Assembly: GCF_003957255.1 (NCBI RefSeq)
Contig: NZ_QDIE01000001.1
Location: forward strand, 62,001 to 126,000
Reading direction: 5' to 3'
DNA: 64,000 nt
Origin: Actinotignum sanguinis
GTDB taxonomy: Bacteria > Actinomycetota > Actinomycetes > Actinomycetales > Actinomycetaceae
Position 1 is the stretch's first letter. Each line of letters starts with the position of its first letter. The notes below the pieces were generated by a model that did not search any database, was not told the origin of the DNA, and was given only the letters and a program-made list of their open reading frames with translations. Below are positions 52,231-60,554 of the stretch, piece after piece. Made by a program: the position numbers and the translations under genes.

Positions 52231-53766
52231 TTAGTCCCCTTCCGGGGTCCCTGCCTGCGGATCCGTCCATATGCCGGCCTCCCGTTCGGAGCGCAATTCC
52301 TGCCGGGCTTTCTCTTTGGCATCCATGCGCTCGTAAAAATCGGCGCGCTTTTCGCGGCGGGTGGGGCGGGAGCGCTCGGCTTCCACCCGGATATCGCGCC
52401 CGCGCGGCCCGTAAATTTCAGCGACGGCGGCAACGGTTGGTTCCCAATCGAAAACGAAACCGGTCTGCGGCGGGCCGATGACCACCATATCGCCCGGCAC
52501 CGCACCCAAACGAGCCAGCTCGTCCTCGATGCCCAGCCGGTGAAGCCGCTCCCCCAGGTACCCGACCGCCTCATCATTGGCGAAGTCCGTTTGCCCCACC
52601 CAGCGTTCGGGCTGGCGCCCGCGCACATTCCAGAACTCCTGCATGCCGTCGCGCCGCTTGACGATAGTGAAACGATCATCGCGTTCCCGCGTCAGATGCA
52701 GCACCGGGCGCACCGGTTCAGCAACCTCGCGATTCGCCTTTTCTTCGCGTACCACCCGGGCCAGGTAGAAGGAGAGCTCACGCAGCCCTTCGTGGCTGGC
52801 GGTGGAGACAGAAAAAACATCGAGGCCGCGGTCGCGCAACTCCGGGGTCACAAATTCGGCAAGTTCCCGCGCATCCGGGACATCAATTTTATTGAGAATC
52901 ACCACGCGGGGGCGTTCGGTGAGAGGAAGCTGGCCTTCGGTGGGCGGGATATTGGCCGCGTAGCGGGCCAGTTCGTGTTCGAGGGTATCCAGGTCCGTGA
53001 GCGGATCCCGCCCCGGCTCCAGCGTGGCGCAGTCGATGACGTGCGCAATAACAGCGCAGCGCTCAATATGACGTAAAAATTCCAGCCCGAGCCCGCGCCC
53101 TTCCGAGGCCCCGGGAATGAGGCCGGGAACATCGGCAATGGTGTAGCGCTCCTCGCCAGCGGTCACCACGCCGAGGTTCGGAACAAGAGTGGTGAACGGA
53201 TAATCGGCAATTTTCGGGCGCGCGGCAGACATAGCCGCGATGAGAGAGGATTTCCCGGCGGAAGGGAAGCCCACCAGTGCCACATCAGCCACCGATTTCA
53301 ATTCGAGAACAACATCGAGTTCTTCGCCGGCTTCCCCGAGTAGAGCGAAACCGGGTGCCTTGCGGCGCGGAGAAGCGAGGGCCGCATTTCCGAGTCCGCC
53401 CACTCCCCCGCGTGCTACCTCGAAAGAATCCCCGGGGCTCACGAGATCCGCAAGCACGTCGCCCTCACTATTTTTCACGACCGTCCCCGCCGGAACCTTG
53501 AGCACCAGATCCGCGCCGTTCTTGCCCCGCTGGTTATCACCGGCTCCGGGCTGGCCGTTTTCCGCACTACGGTGCGGGGTGTGGTGGTAGTCCATGAGGG
53601 TAGATTCTTGGGAATCCACCTCAAAAATGATGGAACCCCCATGGCCGCCATTGGCGCCGTCGGGCCCCCCAAGAGGCTTGTACTTTTCCCGACGCACCGA
53701 AACGCATCCATTTCCACCGTTGCCGGCGCGCAAGTGCAAAGTCACCTTATCGACGAACGAGGCCAC
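52231..53766 (-). CDS. obg: Ribosome assembly GTPase Obg/CgtA
   Basis: A 511-residue Obg. The Gly-rich Obg fold at 1-160 ([42 protein letters not shown]) is followed by a G domain with [31 protein letters not shown] and [10 protein letters not shown]-terminal OCT domain ([33 protein letters not shown]) and a basic tail of about 50 residues follow. It acts in 50S assembly and the stringent response. It follows rpmA, as in most bacteria. Confidence 0.97.
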   Translation of the reverse strand: MASFVDKVTLHLRAGNGGNGCVSVRREKYKPLGGPDGANGGHGGSIIFEVDSQESTLMDYHHTPHRSAENGQPGAGDNQRGKNGADLVLKVPAGTVVKNSEGDVLADLVSPGDSFEVARGGVGGLGNAALASPRRKAPGFALLGEAGEELDVVLELKSVADVALVGFPSAGKSSLIAAMSAARPKIADYPFTTLVPNLGVVTAGEERYTIADVPGLIPGASEGRGLGLEFLRHIERCAVIAHVIDCATLEPGRDPLTDLDTLEHELARYAANIPPTEGQLPLTERPRVVILNKIDVPDARELAEFVTPELRDRGLDVFSVSTASHEGLRELSFYLARVVREEKANREVAEPVRPVLHLTRERDDRFTIVKRRDGMQEFWNVRGRQPERWVGQTDFANDEAVGYLGERLHRLGIEDELARLGAVPGDMVVIGPPQTGFVFDWEPTVAAVAEIYGPRGRDIRVEAERSRPTRREKRADFYERMDAKEKARQELRSEREAGIWTDPQAGTPEGD

Positions 53767-53883
53767 GTATGCCCTCCCCTTTTTCTGTAGTGCTGACGCG
53801 TCACCGCGGCTGCTTAACCGCCGCGAGTAGATGGACGTCTGCGTAGCCGGTACTCGCGCACCGAACCCGCGTTAACGAATGAC

Positions 53884-53909
53884 GGGGTGGAGGTTCAATC
53901 CCCCACCCC
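53884..53909 (-). terminator. Hairpin between rpmA and obg
   Basis: GGGGTGG (53884-53890) pairs with CCACCCC (53903-53909) over a 12-nt loop. It may be a partial terminator that lowers obg-proB transcription relative to the ribosomal genes. Confidence 0.55.
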
Positions 53910-53946
53910 TCATCATAGGTGCGTGCGGCGCTCGGGCCGCTCCGCC

Positions 53947-54201
53947 TTAAGCCTGGGTCACGACGTCGACAACCTTGCGGTCGCGACGGGTACCGAACTG
54001 GACCGTTCCGGCTGCGGTAGCGAACAGGGTATCATCCTTGCCGCGCCCGACGTTATTACCCGGATGAAACTTCGTGCCACGCTGGCGAACGAGAATTTCA
54101 CCGGCGGATACTACCTGACCGCCGTACCGCTTCACCCCGAGGCGCTGGGCATTGGAGTCGCGCCCGTTGCGCGAGGAAGAGGCGCCCTTCTTATGTGCCA
54201 T
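53947..54201 (-). CDS. rpmA: 50S ribosomal protein L27
   Basis: An 84-residue L27 opening [29 protein letters not shown]; the N-terminal tail reaches the peptidyl transferase centre. It has no Firmicutes-type N-terminal pre-sequence. It lies 48 nt after rplU. Confidence 0.98.
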   Translation of the reverse strand: MAHKKGASSSRNGRDSNAQRLGVKRYGGQVVSAGEILVRQRGTKFHPGNNVGRGKDDTLFATAAGTVQFGTRRDRKVVDVVTQA

Positions 54202-54249
54202 CTGTCTACCTTCTTACTATCTCAAAACTAGCTGCTGACGCGGCAGATC

Positions 54250-54555
54250 CTATTGGATGCCGGTGACCTTGAGGCGGGTCAGGGGCTGACGATGCCCCTG
54301 GCGCTTCCGGTAACCCGTCTTGTTCTTGAACTTGATGATGGAGATCTTCGGTCCCTTTTCATCGCGCACAATTTCCGCGGTAACCTTCGCCGAAATGCCA
54401 TCGGCAGCCGTGGTGATCTTATCCCCGTCAACGAGCATGATGGGTTCGAGTTCGACGGTATCGCCGACTTCACCTTCCATCCTGTCAACAACCACGACGG
54501 TTCCGACAGAAACCTTTTCCTGACGGCCCCCGGCCTTGACGATCGCGTACACCAC
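54250..54555 (-). CDS. rplU: 50S ribosomal protein L21
   Basis: A 101-residue L21 reading [31 protein letters not shown] and ending [20 protein letters not shown]. The start is GTG 54555; GTG 54558 is an alternative since AGGAG lies 5 nt before it. It is the first gene of rplU-rpmA. Confidence 0.97.
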   Translation of the reverse strand: MVYAIVKAGGRQEKVSVGTVVVVDRMEGEVGDTVELEPIMLVDGDKITTAADGISAKVTAEIVRDEKGPKISIIKFKNKTGYRKRQGHRQPLTRLKVTGIQ

Positions 54556-54664
54556 GTTTGCTCCTGTTGATTACGGCTACTTTTCGCGCTGGACAGCGCA
54601 CTTAAACGACTGAGTGCCTAAGCACCGACCATCTACTTTACTGCGTCGACCCGCTTTCTTACAA
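54556..54664 (-). promoter_or_regulatory. rplU promoter and leader
   Basis: TTGTAA (54659-54664), an 18-bp spacer, TAAAGT (54635-54640). The predicted leader of about 70 nt contains the hairpins GTGC-TTAG-GCAC and GCGCT-GTCC-AGCGC (54586-54599), which could serve autogenous control by L21 (inference). Confidence 0.5.
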
Positions 54665-54745
54665 GTGAGACAGCGCATGAGACCGGCCGTGTCGCTATGG
54701 GATGCGCCACGTACCTCCCGGTTGTAGCGCTGTGCCCGCTCCGAA

Positions 54746-57211
54746 CTACCCTTGGAAATTGGCCGGGAAACTCAGAACCCCCGCCCCGTTTCCGGTGGAA
54801 ATGGGACCCGATGAGACCACGGCGCGCCGCTTGGTGCCCCCGCGGGTTCCGTTAGCTGCCTCACGCGATCCGGTATGGATAGCGGACGACGGCGACACCG
54901 TCTTTGCGTGGGAACTAGCAGAAACGGCCGTGTGCGTCGGGCTCACCACGCCGGAGGAAACCACCATGCCAGTCTTCCGCGCGGTGCCTGTGCCCGCGGT
55001 GCTACTTCCGGTACGTACGGTGCCCGTGGCTGCGGCCGCGGCGCGTTCCTGCCCCGCGGTAGTGCCCTTCGTGTCCTTCGTTCCGGTGCCCGAAGTATCC
55101 GCGGCCGCCGGTGCGGTTCGCGAGCTACGCCGCCGCCGGGTAGCCGGCTTTTCCGACTTCTCCTGCTTATCAGCCTTCGCGGATTTCGCGGATTTCGCGG
55201 GCTTGTCCAGTTTTTCAGATTTCGCCGGTTTCGCAGTTTCCGCGGACTTCTCAACCGTTTCCGGCTTCGGAGCCTCTGAATCCTGGGGCTTATCTTTATC
55301 CTGGCCATCCTTCTGCTGGGAGTCGGCATGGCCCGCAGCGGCGATGGAATTCATCATTTGAACAGCCGCCTCGCGCTGCGGTGCCGAAGCCTCCCGCCGA
55401 TTCTTACGCTTGCGGGGCGCGTGGGATTCTTCGTTTTCCTCTACCGGGTGGTCGTGAATGATGTAGCCGCGCCCTTCGCAGGCTTCACAGACGGTCGAGA
55501 AGGCCTCCACGAGTCCCTGCCCCACACGCTTACGGGTCATCTGCACCAGACCGAGGGAGGTTACTTCCGCCACCTGGTGGCGGGTGCGATCCCGCCCCAA
55601 GCACTCGATAAGCCGGCGCAGCACAAGGTCACGGTTGGATTCCAGGACCATATCGATAAAATCGATAACCACGATCCCGCCGATATCGCGCAGCCGCAAT
55701 TGCCGCACGATTTCTTCGGCCGCTTCCAGATTATTACGGGTCACCGTTTCTTCGAGCGAGCCGCCCGATCCGGTGAATTTCCCGGTATTGACGTCCACCA
55801 CCGTCATGGCTTCGGTACGGTCAATAACGAGAGTTCCCCCCGAGGGTAGCCACACCTTGCGATCGAAAGCCTTGGCGAGCTGTTCTTCCACGCGGTAGGC
55901 CTCGAAGATATCGCGCGAATCATCCCAGCGGCTCACCCGGTCCATGAGTTCGGGAGATAGTTCTTCCACGTAAGTGGAGATCGTCTCCCAGGCATCATCA
56001 CCCTGCACGCGCAGAGAGTCGAAATCTTCGTTAAAGATATCGCGCACCACTCGTACAGCCAGTTCCGGTTCGCTCTTGAGGACCTGCGGTGCAGTTTTCG
56101 CGACCTTGGCCTTGCGCTGGATTTCCTTCCAGCTCTTGGTCAGGCGCTCCACGTCATTTTTAAGTTGCTCCGCGGTAGCACCTTCAGCTGCGGTGCGCAC
56201 AATAACCCCATGATCTTCCGGCACAATTTCTTTGAGAAGCTTCTTGAGGCGCGAGCGTTCCGAATCGGGAAGCTTACGCGAAATGCCGGTCATATCCCCG
56301 CCGGGAACAAGGACCAGGTGGCGCCCGGCGAGGGTGACCTGGCTGGTGAGCCGCGCACCCTTATGGCCAATGGGATCCTTGGTGACCTGCACCAGCACCG
56401 TATCCCCGGACTTGAGCGCCTGCTCAATCCGGCGGTTCTTTCCCGTAACCCCGGCGGCCTTCCAATCCACTTCCCCGGCGTACAGGACCGCGTTGCGCCC
56501 CTTACCGATATCCACAAAAGCGGCTTCCATCGAGGGCAGCACATTTTGCACCCGCCCTAGGTACACATTGCCGACCATGGAAATCTGAGTATGGCGCGCC
56601 ACGTAGTGTTCCACGAGCACATCATCTTCGAGCACCGCGATCTGGTTGAGACCGTCACGTTCGCGCACGATCATGTCGCGCTTCACCGACTCGCGCCGAG
56701 CCAGGTATTCCACTTCCGTAATGGAGCCGCGCCGGCGCGCCGATCCCTCGCGATTCTCGCGACGCCGAGCCCGCTTGGCAGCCAAGCGAGTGGAGCCCTT
56801 GGGCGCTGCCACTTCATCGTCGGACGAAAGGCTACGACGCCGCCTCCGGGTGGGCGCTACCGAAGTTTCATCCGTTCCCGCGTGGTCGCTTTCTTCAGAG
56901 GCGGCGTCGTCGTTCTGGGAACCTCGCGGCGCGCGAGCGGAAGAATCATGCTCGCCGCGTTCGCGCCGCCGGGTGCGCCGGGAGGAACTATCGCCAGAAT
57001 CGGAATCTGCGCCGCTGGAGGAATCGTCATCAACGAGGTAGGTGACCCGGATAGCATTGGCGGCGTCGGGTTCCTGGAAGAGTGGAATATCCGTATTAAT
57101 ACGGAAGCGTGGAATTTCCACCGCCTCTTCTTCGGGTACCGGAATGAAAAATGGACTCGCCGCAGCCGCACTCACGGTGCCGTGCTCCGACGCGGTGGCT
57201 TCTTTCGCCAT
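54746..57211 (-). CDS. rne: Ribonuclease E/G family protein
   Basis: An 821-residue endoribonuclease. An N-terminal acidic/basic disordered region of about 180 residues precedes the S1 domain (GNVYLGRVQNVLPSMEAAFVDIGKGRNAVLYAGEVDW). The RNase H-like/DNase I-like catalytic core follows, with GGTLVIDRTEAMTVVDVNTGKFTG and IVVIDFIDM (catalytic Asp residues). The Zn-link CEACEGRG comes next, then a C-terminal Lys/Ala/Pro/Glu-rich scaffold of about 200 residues. It is the main mRNA-decay and rRNA-processing enzyme. Start ATG 57211 follows GGGAAG; the longer frame is rejected. Confidence 0.95.
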   Translation of the reverse strand: MAKEATASEHGTVSAAAASPFFIPVPEEEAVEIPRFRINTDIPLFQEPDAANAIRVTYLVDDDSSSGADSDSGDSSSRRTRRRERGEHDSSARAPRGSQNDDAASEESDHAGTDETSVAPTRRRRRSLSSDDEVAAPKGSTRLAAKRARRRENREGSARRRGSITEVEYLARRESVKRDMIVRERDGLNQIAVLEDDVLVEHYVARHTQISMVGNVYLGRVQNVLPSMEAAFVDIGKGRNAVLYAGEVDWKAAGVTGKNRRIEQALKSGDTVLVQVTKDPIGHKGARLTSQVTLAGRHLVLVPGGDMTGISRKLPDSERSRLKKLLKEIVPEDHGVIVRTAAEGATAEQLKNDVERLTKSWKEIQRKAKVAKTAPQVLKSEPELAVRVVRDIFNEDFDSLRVQGDDAWETISTYVEELSPELMDRVSRWDDSRDIFEAYRVEEQLAKAFDRKVWLPSGGTLVIDRTEAMTVVDVNTGKFTGSGGSLEETVTRNNLEAAEEIVRQLRLRDIGGIVVIDFIDMVLESNRDLVLRRLIECLGRDRTRHQVAEVTSLGLVQMTRKRVGQGLVEAFSTVCEACEGRGYIIHDHPVEENEESHAPRKRKNRREASAPQREAAVQMMNSIAAAGHADSQQKDGQDKDKPQDSEAPKPETVEKSAETAKPAKSEKLDKPAKSAKSAKADKQEKSEKPATRRRRSSRTAPAAADTSGTGTKDTKGTTAGQERAAAAATGTVRTGSSTAGTGTARKTGMVVSSGVVSPTHTAVSASSHAKTVSPSSAIHTGSREAANGTRGGTKRRAVVSSGPISTGNGAGVLSFPANFQG

Positions 57212-57495
57212 TCGTCTACACTTCCCGACAGGCGCGCACCCCGTATCCCGTGCGGACCTATCACCATTGCGGCCGACGCCGCGCAAGCATATTCACGTTC
57301 GAGGGCATATCCGGCGCTCATCATCTGCCGGCCAGGTTCTTCACAGCCTCGAACCACCGGGGCGATACGGTAGCGCCCGGTACACTGATACCGATTCTAC
57401 ATGAGGAGTACTGGACTGGCGCTGGGAGGTTCCCGAAATCTCCGCAACGCCTCCCACCTGCTAGGGCCTGCAATCACCACCACACAGACCCGTCC

Positions 57496-57509
57496 GGGAC
57501 TTTCGTCCC
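57496..57509. promoter_or_regulatory. DosR-like box 1 upstream of cydA
   Basis: GGGACTTTCGTCCC matches the core of the mycobacterial DosR (DevR) site, GGGACTWWAGTCCC, at 13 of 14 positions. It lies 213 bp before the cydA start and is followed by TATTTTTT. Confidence 0.7.
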
Positions 57510-57536
57510 TATTTTTTGAGAGGTGTCGCTAACCTG

Positions 57537-57552
57537 TGTGCCAGATGGCACA
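57537..57552. promoter_or_regulatory. CRP/FNR-type palindrome upstream of cydA
   Basis: TGTGCCAGATGGCACA is a 16-bp palindrome (7-bp arms) that keeps the TGTG-N8-CACA pattern of CRP-family sites. In Mycobacterium smegmatis cydAB is activated by CRP. It lies between the two DosR-like boxes. Confidence 0.6.
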
Positions 57553-57564
57553 TGAGCGCCGGGC

Positions 57565-57578
57565 CGGACAAAAGTCCC
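57565..57578. promoter_or_regulatory. DosR-like box 2 upstream of cydA
   Basis: CGGACAAAAGTCCC contains the palindrome GGAC-AAAA-GTCC (57566-57577), the same half-sites as box 1 with a centre-to-centre distance of 69 bp. It lies 130 bp before the cydA start. Confidence 0.6.
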
Positions 57579-57708
57579 TCGTGTTCGATACCTCTTATTG
57601 CCGCGCGGGTGAGTAGGATCGAGGGTGAAAAATTTGATCGCGCTGCTACGGGACCACCGCGGCGATCCACGCGCGATCACACGTGTTACACATCGGAAAG
57701 GTGAAAAG

Positions 57709-59214
57709 GTGGATCCGATCACCCTTGCGCGATGGCAGTTCGGTATTACAACCGTCTACCACTGGCTTCAGGTGCCCCTGACCATTGGCCTGTCTGTCAT
57801 CGTGGCGTATATGCAAACTAAGGCCCGCAAAACGGGCGATCCGAAGTGGCAGCGGATCACCGATTTCTTCGGCAAGATCCTGCTCATCAACTTCGCGCTC
57901 GGCGTTGCCACCGGTATCGTGCAGGAATTCCAGTTCGGCTTGAACTGGTCGGAGTACTCGCGTTTCGTCGGTGACATCTTCGGTGCCCCGCTCGCGTTCG
58001 AGGCCCTCCTGGCGTTCTTCCTGGAATCCACGTTCCTTGGATTGTGGATCTTCGGCAAGGGCCGTCTCTCCCCCAAGATGCACAACCTGACCATCTGGCT
58101 CTTCTCCATGGGTACCGTGATTTCCGCGGCGTGGATTTTGGCGGCCAACTCCTTCATGCAAGATCCGCACGGCGCGGTCTTCAACCCGGAAACCGGGCGC
58201 GCGGAGCTAGACGGTATGGCAGGATTCCTTGGCCTCTTCGCCAATACCACCTGGGTGCTCACCTTCCTCCACACCTTAGGCGCTGCGTTTACGCTGGCCG
58301 GCGTACTGGTGGCCGGCTTCGCTTTCTGGTGGATGGCACGCTCTATTCGCCTCTCCGGCAACGAAGTCGAAGCGCGCGAATACTGGAAACCCACCGCCAA
58401 GCTCGGCCTCAAGGTCACCCTGGTCGCCGCGATTATTGCCGCCCTGTCCGGTCACTACATGGGTCAGCACCTCGGCGTCATCCAGCCCCCCAAGGCCGCG
58501 GCCATGATGGGCGTGTGCCAGGGCGAAGAAAACGCCAAGCTTTCCCTTGTTATGTGGGGTAATAGCTGCGAGGATGCCACCTCGATCTACGTTCCGATTC
58601 CCGGCCTGGAATCCTTCATGATGACCAACCACTGGTCTGGTCCTGATTCGCGCCTGGAATCCATTAGCGAAGCCAATGAGCGCGTGCGTGACCGCATCCA
58701 CCAGATGGAGAACGTCAACGCGGAGCTCGTGGAGAAGTTCGATACCGCTTTCGAAAACCAGCAGGTCACTCCGAACGTTCTGGCCTCCTACTACTCCTTC
58801 CGCGTCATGGTGGGAGTGGGGATGCTGGATCTCCTCATCGCGGTCCTCGGACTGTGGGTGCTGCGCGGGGATCGCATTATGCGCTCGGAACGCTGGGGCA
58901 AGTTCTGGCTGTGGATGATCCCGCTGCAATTCGTGGCGAATTCCGCGGGCTGGATCCTCACCGAAATCGGGCGCCAGCCGTGGATCGTTTACCCGACTCA
59001 AATTGATGGCGTCCTGCTCATGACGGACCTGGGTGTTTCCCATTCCGTCAACGGTGGCAGCGTCGCCTTCTCGCTGACCATCTTCACGGTGCTCTACTCG
59101 GCACTCGGCGTGGTGTGGATCTGGCTTCTGGGCCGCTACCTGCGCGAGGGTATCAATACCCATAAGAAGGTCGTCGAATACGATGCGAAATCTACCCCGA
59201 ATTTCGTTTACTAG
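57709..59214 (+). CDS. cydA: Cytochrome bd ubiquinol/menaquinol oxidase subunit I
   Basis: A 501-residue membrane protein of about nine helices that oxidises quinol and reduces oxygen at high affinity. It starts VDPITLARWQFGITTVYHWLQVPLTIG, with His18 the likely b595 ligand, then GIVQEFQFGLNWSEYSRFVGDIFGAPLAFEALLAFFLESTFLG and HNLTIWLFSMGTVISAAWILAANSFMQDP. The Q loop is short, as in other Gram-positive enzymes. Start GTG 57709 has AAAGGTG upstream; the frame to 57625 is rejected. Confidence 0.97.
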   Translation: MDPITLARWQFGITTVYHWLQVPLTIGLSVIVAYMQTKARKTGDPKWQRITDFFGKILLINFALGVATGIVQEFQFGLNWSEYSRFVGDIFGAPLAFEALLAFFLESTFLGLWIFGKGRLSPKMHNLTIWLFSMGTVISAAWILAANSFMQDPHGAVFNPETGRAELDGMAGFLGLFANTTWVLTFLHTLGAAFTLAGVLVAGFAFWWMARSIRLSGNEVEAREYWKPTAKLGLKVTLVAAIIAALSGHYMGQHLGVIQPPKAAAMMGVCQGEENAKLSLVMWGNSCEDATSIYVPIPGLESFMMTNHWSGPDSRLESISEANERVRDRIHQMENVNAELVEKFDTAFENQQVTPNVLASYYSFRVMVGVGMLDLLIAVLGLWVLRGDRIMRSERWGKFWLWMIPLQFVANSAGWILTEIGRQPWIVYPTQIDGVLLMTDLGVSHSVNGGSVAFSLTIFTVLYSALGVVWIWLLGRYLREGINTHKKVVEYDAKSTPNFVY

Positions 59215-59223
59215 GAGGACCTC

Positions 59224-60351
59224 ATGGAACAAACATTTTTGATGACTCTGTGGTTCATCCTCGTAGCGGTCCTGTGGATTGGTTTCCTGGCCCTGGAGGG
59301 CTTCGGCTACGGCGTTGGGATGTTCCTCAAAACCTTTGCGCGTAACGAACGCGAACGTCGCGCCATGATCAATTCGATCGGCCCCCACTGGTACGGCAAC
59401 GAAGTGTGGCTGCTCACCGCGGGTGGTGCTACTTTCGCGGCGTTCCCAGAATGGTACGCCACCATGTTCTCGGGCATGTACATCGCCCTCGTCCTCGTGC
59501 TCGTCTGCCTTATTATCCGCATCTGCGCCCTCGAATGGCGCAAGATGATCCGCACCGAGCGCTGGCGTAATACCTGGGACACCCTGCACTGCATCGTGTC
59601 GTGGATCGTATCGATCCTCTTCGGGGTGGCTTTCGCCAACCTCGTGGCCGGGATGAAAATCGAAGTGGGCAACTACTCCTCCGGTGAGTTCGTGGCCGTG
59701 GCGCCCGATGCGGTGACGTGGGAAGCCCTCGCGGATAACCACCATTACCTGACCGGCGGGTTCTTCTCGCTGCTCACGCCTTTCACCGTCCTGGGCGGGT
59801 TGGTCACCCTCTCGCTCTTCTTCAGCCACGGCGCGCTGTGGCTCTCGATTAAGACGGCCGGTGAACTCCAGCTGCGTTCCATTAACTTGGCGAAGCGCAC
59901 CACCGTGATCTCCACCGCGATTACCGCGGTTTGGGCTCTGTGGGCCTACTTCGTGTACAGCTCGCAAGTCCTGGCGATTATCCCGCTGGCTATCTGCGCG
60001 GTGCTCCTTATCGCCACCGTGGCAGCCACGTGGGCTAACCGGGAGATTCTCGCCTTCGGGCTGCACTTCGCGGCCATTGCCGCGGCGGTGTCCACCATCT
60101 TTGCGATGATGGTTCCCTATGTCATGAAATCGTCGATCAACGAGGCTTACTCCCTCACGATCGCGCAGGCCTCGGCTACCGCGCCAACGCAAACCATCAT
60201 GACCATCGCGGCACTTATTTTCGTTCCGATCGTCCTCGGTTACACGGTGTGGGCATACTCCGTGTTCCGCAAGCGCATTGACGCCGGGCAAATTCCCGAG
60301 GAACCCGTGGGATTGGAACCGAAGAAGATCCGCGAGTTCGAGATTCGCTAA
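59224..60351 (+). CDS. cydB: Cytochrome bd oxidase subunit II
   Basis: A 375-residue protein with eight or nine helices opening FLMTLWFILVAVLWIGFLALEGFGYGVGMF. RRAMINSIGPHWYGNEVWLLTAGGATFAAFPEWYATMFSGMY is the diagnostic stretch. It forms the heterodimer with CydA. AGGAGG precedes the ATG; 9 nt separate it from cydA, so the two are cotranscribed. Confidence 0.97.
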   Translation: MEQTFLMTLWFILVAVLWIGFLALEGFGYGVGMFLKTFARNERERRAMINSIGPHWYGNEVWLLTAGGATFAAFPEWYATMFSGMYIALVLVLVCLIIRICALEWRKMIRTERWRNTWDTLHCIVSWIVSILFGVAFANLVAGMKIEVGNYSSGEFVAVAPDAVTWEALADNHHYLTGGFFSLLTPFTVLGGLVTLSLFFSHGALWLSIKTAGELQLRSINLAKRTTVISTAITAVWALWAYFVYSSQVLAIIPLAICAVLLIATVAATWANREILAFGLHFAAIAAAVSTIFAMMVPYVMKSSINEAYSLTIAQASATAPTQTIMTIAALIFVPIVLGYTVWAYSVFRKRIDAGQIPEEPVGLEPKKIREFEIR

Positions 60352-60367
60352 GTAGCACGTGAGATCA

Positions 60368-60402
60368 GGAGGCCGCGCGCACGCACCGTGCGCGCGGCCT
60401 CC
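60368..60402 (+). terminator. Hairpin after cydB
   Basis: A perfect 16-bp GC stem (60368-60383 with 60387-60402) with a 3-nt loop begins 17 nt after the cydB stop. It may end or attenuate cydAB transcription before cydDC. Confidence 0.8.
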
Positions 60403-60554
60403 CTCATACGGCAGCCTCCCATCCGCGCTCTCGGATCCTGGGGCCCTGAAGTATTACGTGACTCCACTACGGGGTGGTGGTACGCGGTTAAACGCGGTGC
60501 TCCCGTGTCATACTCAGGGACGGGCTACCATGACAGCAATGTGCAAGGAGAAGA

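Larger units (their letters stand above)
57212..57708. other. rne-cydA divergent intergenic region
   Basis: These 497 bases separate rne (-) from cydA (+). The 57496-57578 part carries three operator-like palindromes. The rest (57212-57480) shows no gene or clear promoter that I can support; the cydA -10 may be TAGGAT near 57615, but no -35 matches. Confidence 0.6.

Noticed and set aside
57496-57517. Intrinsic terminator (GGGAC-TTTC-GTCCC followed by TATTTTTT) on the + strand
   Set aside because: No + strand gene lies upstream to terminate; rne runs the other way. The repeated GGAC-N4-GTCC half-sites and the match to the DosR core make an operator more likely.
58276-60291. 671-codon - strand frame opposite cydA and cydB
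   Set aside because: Composition dominated by Arg, His, Glu and Gly, typical of the complement of high-GC membrane genes; cydA and cydB are unmistakable.
60506-60535. Inverted repeat TGTCAT-N18-ATGACA before cydD
   Set aside because: Only 6-bp arms with a long spacer, no match to a known operator, and within chance expectation for a 200-bp gap.
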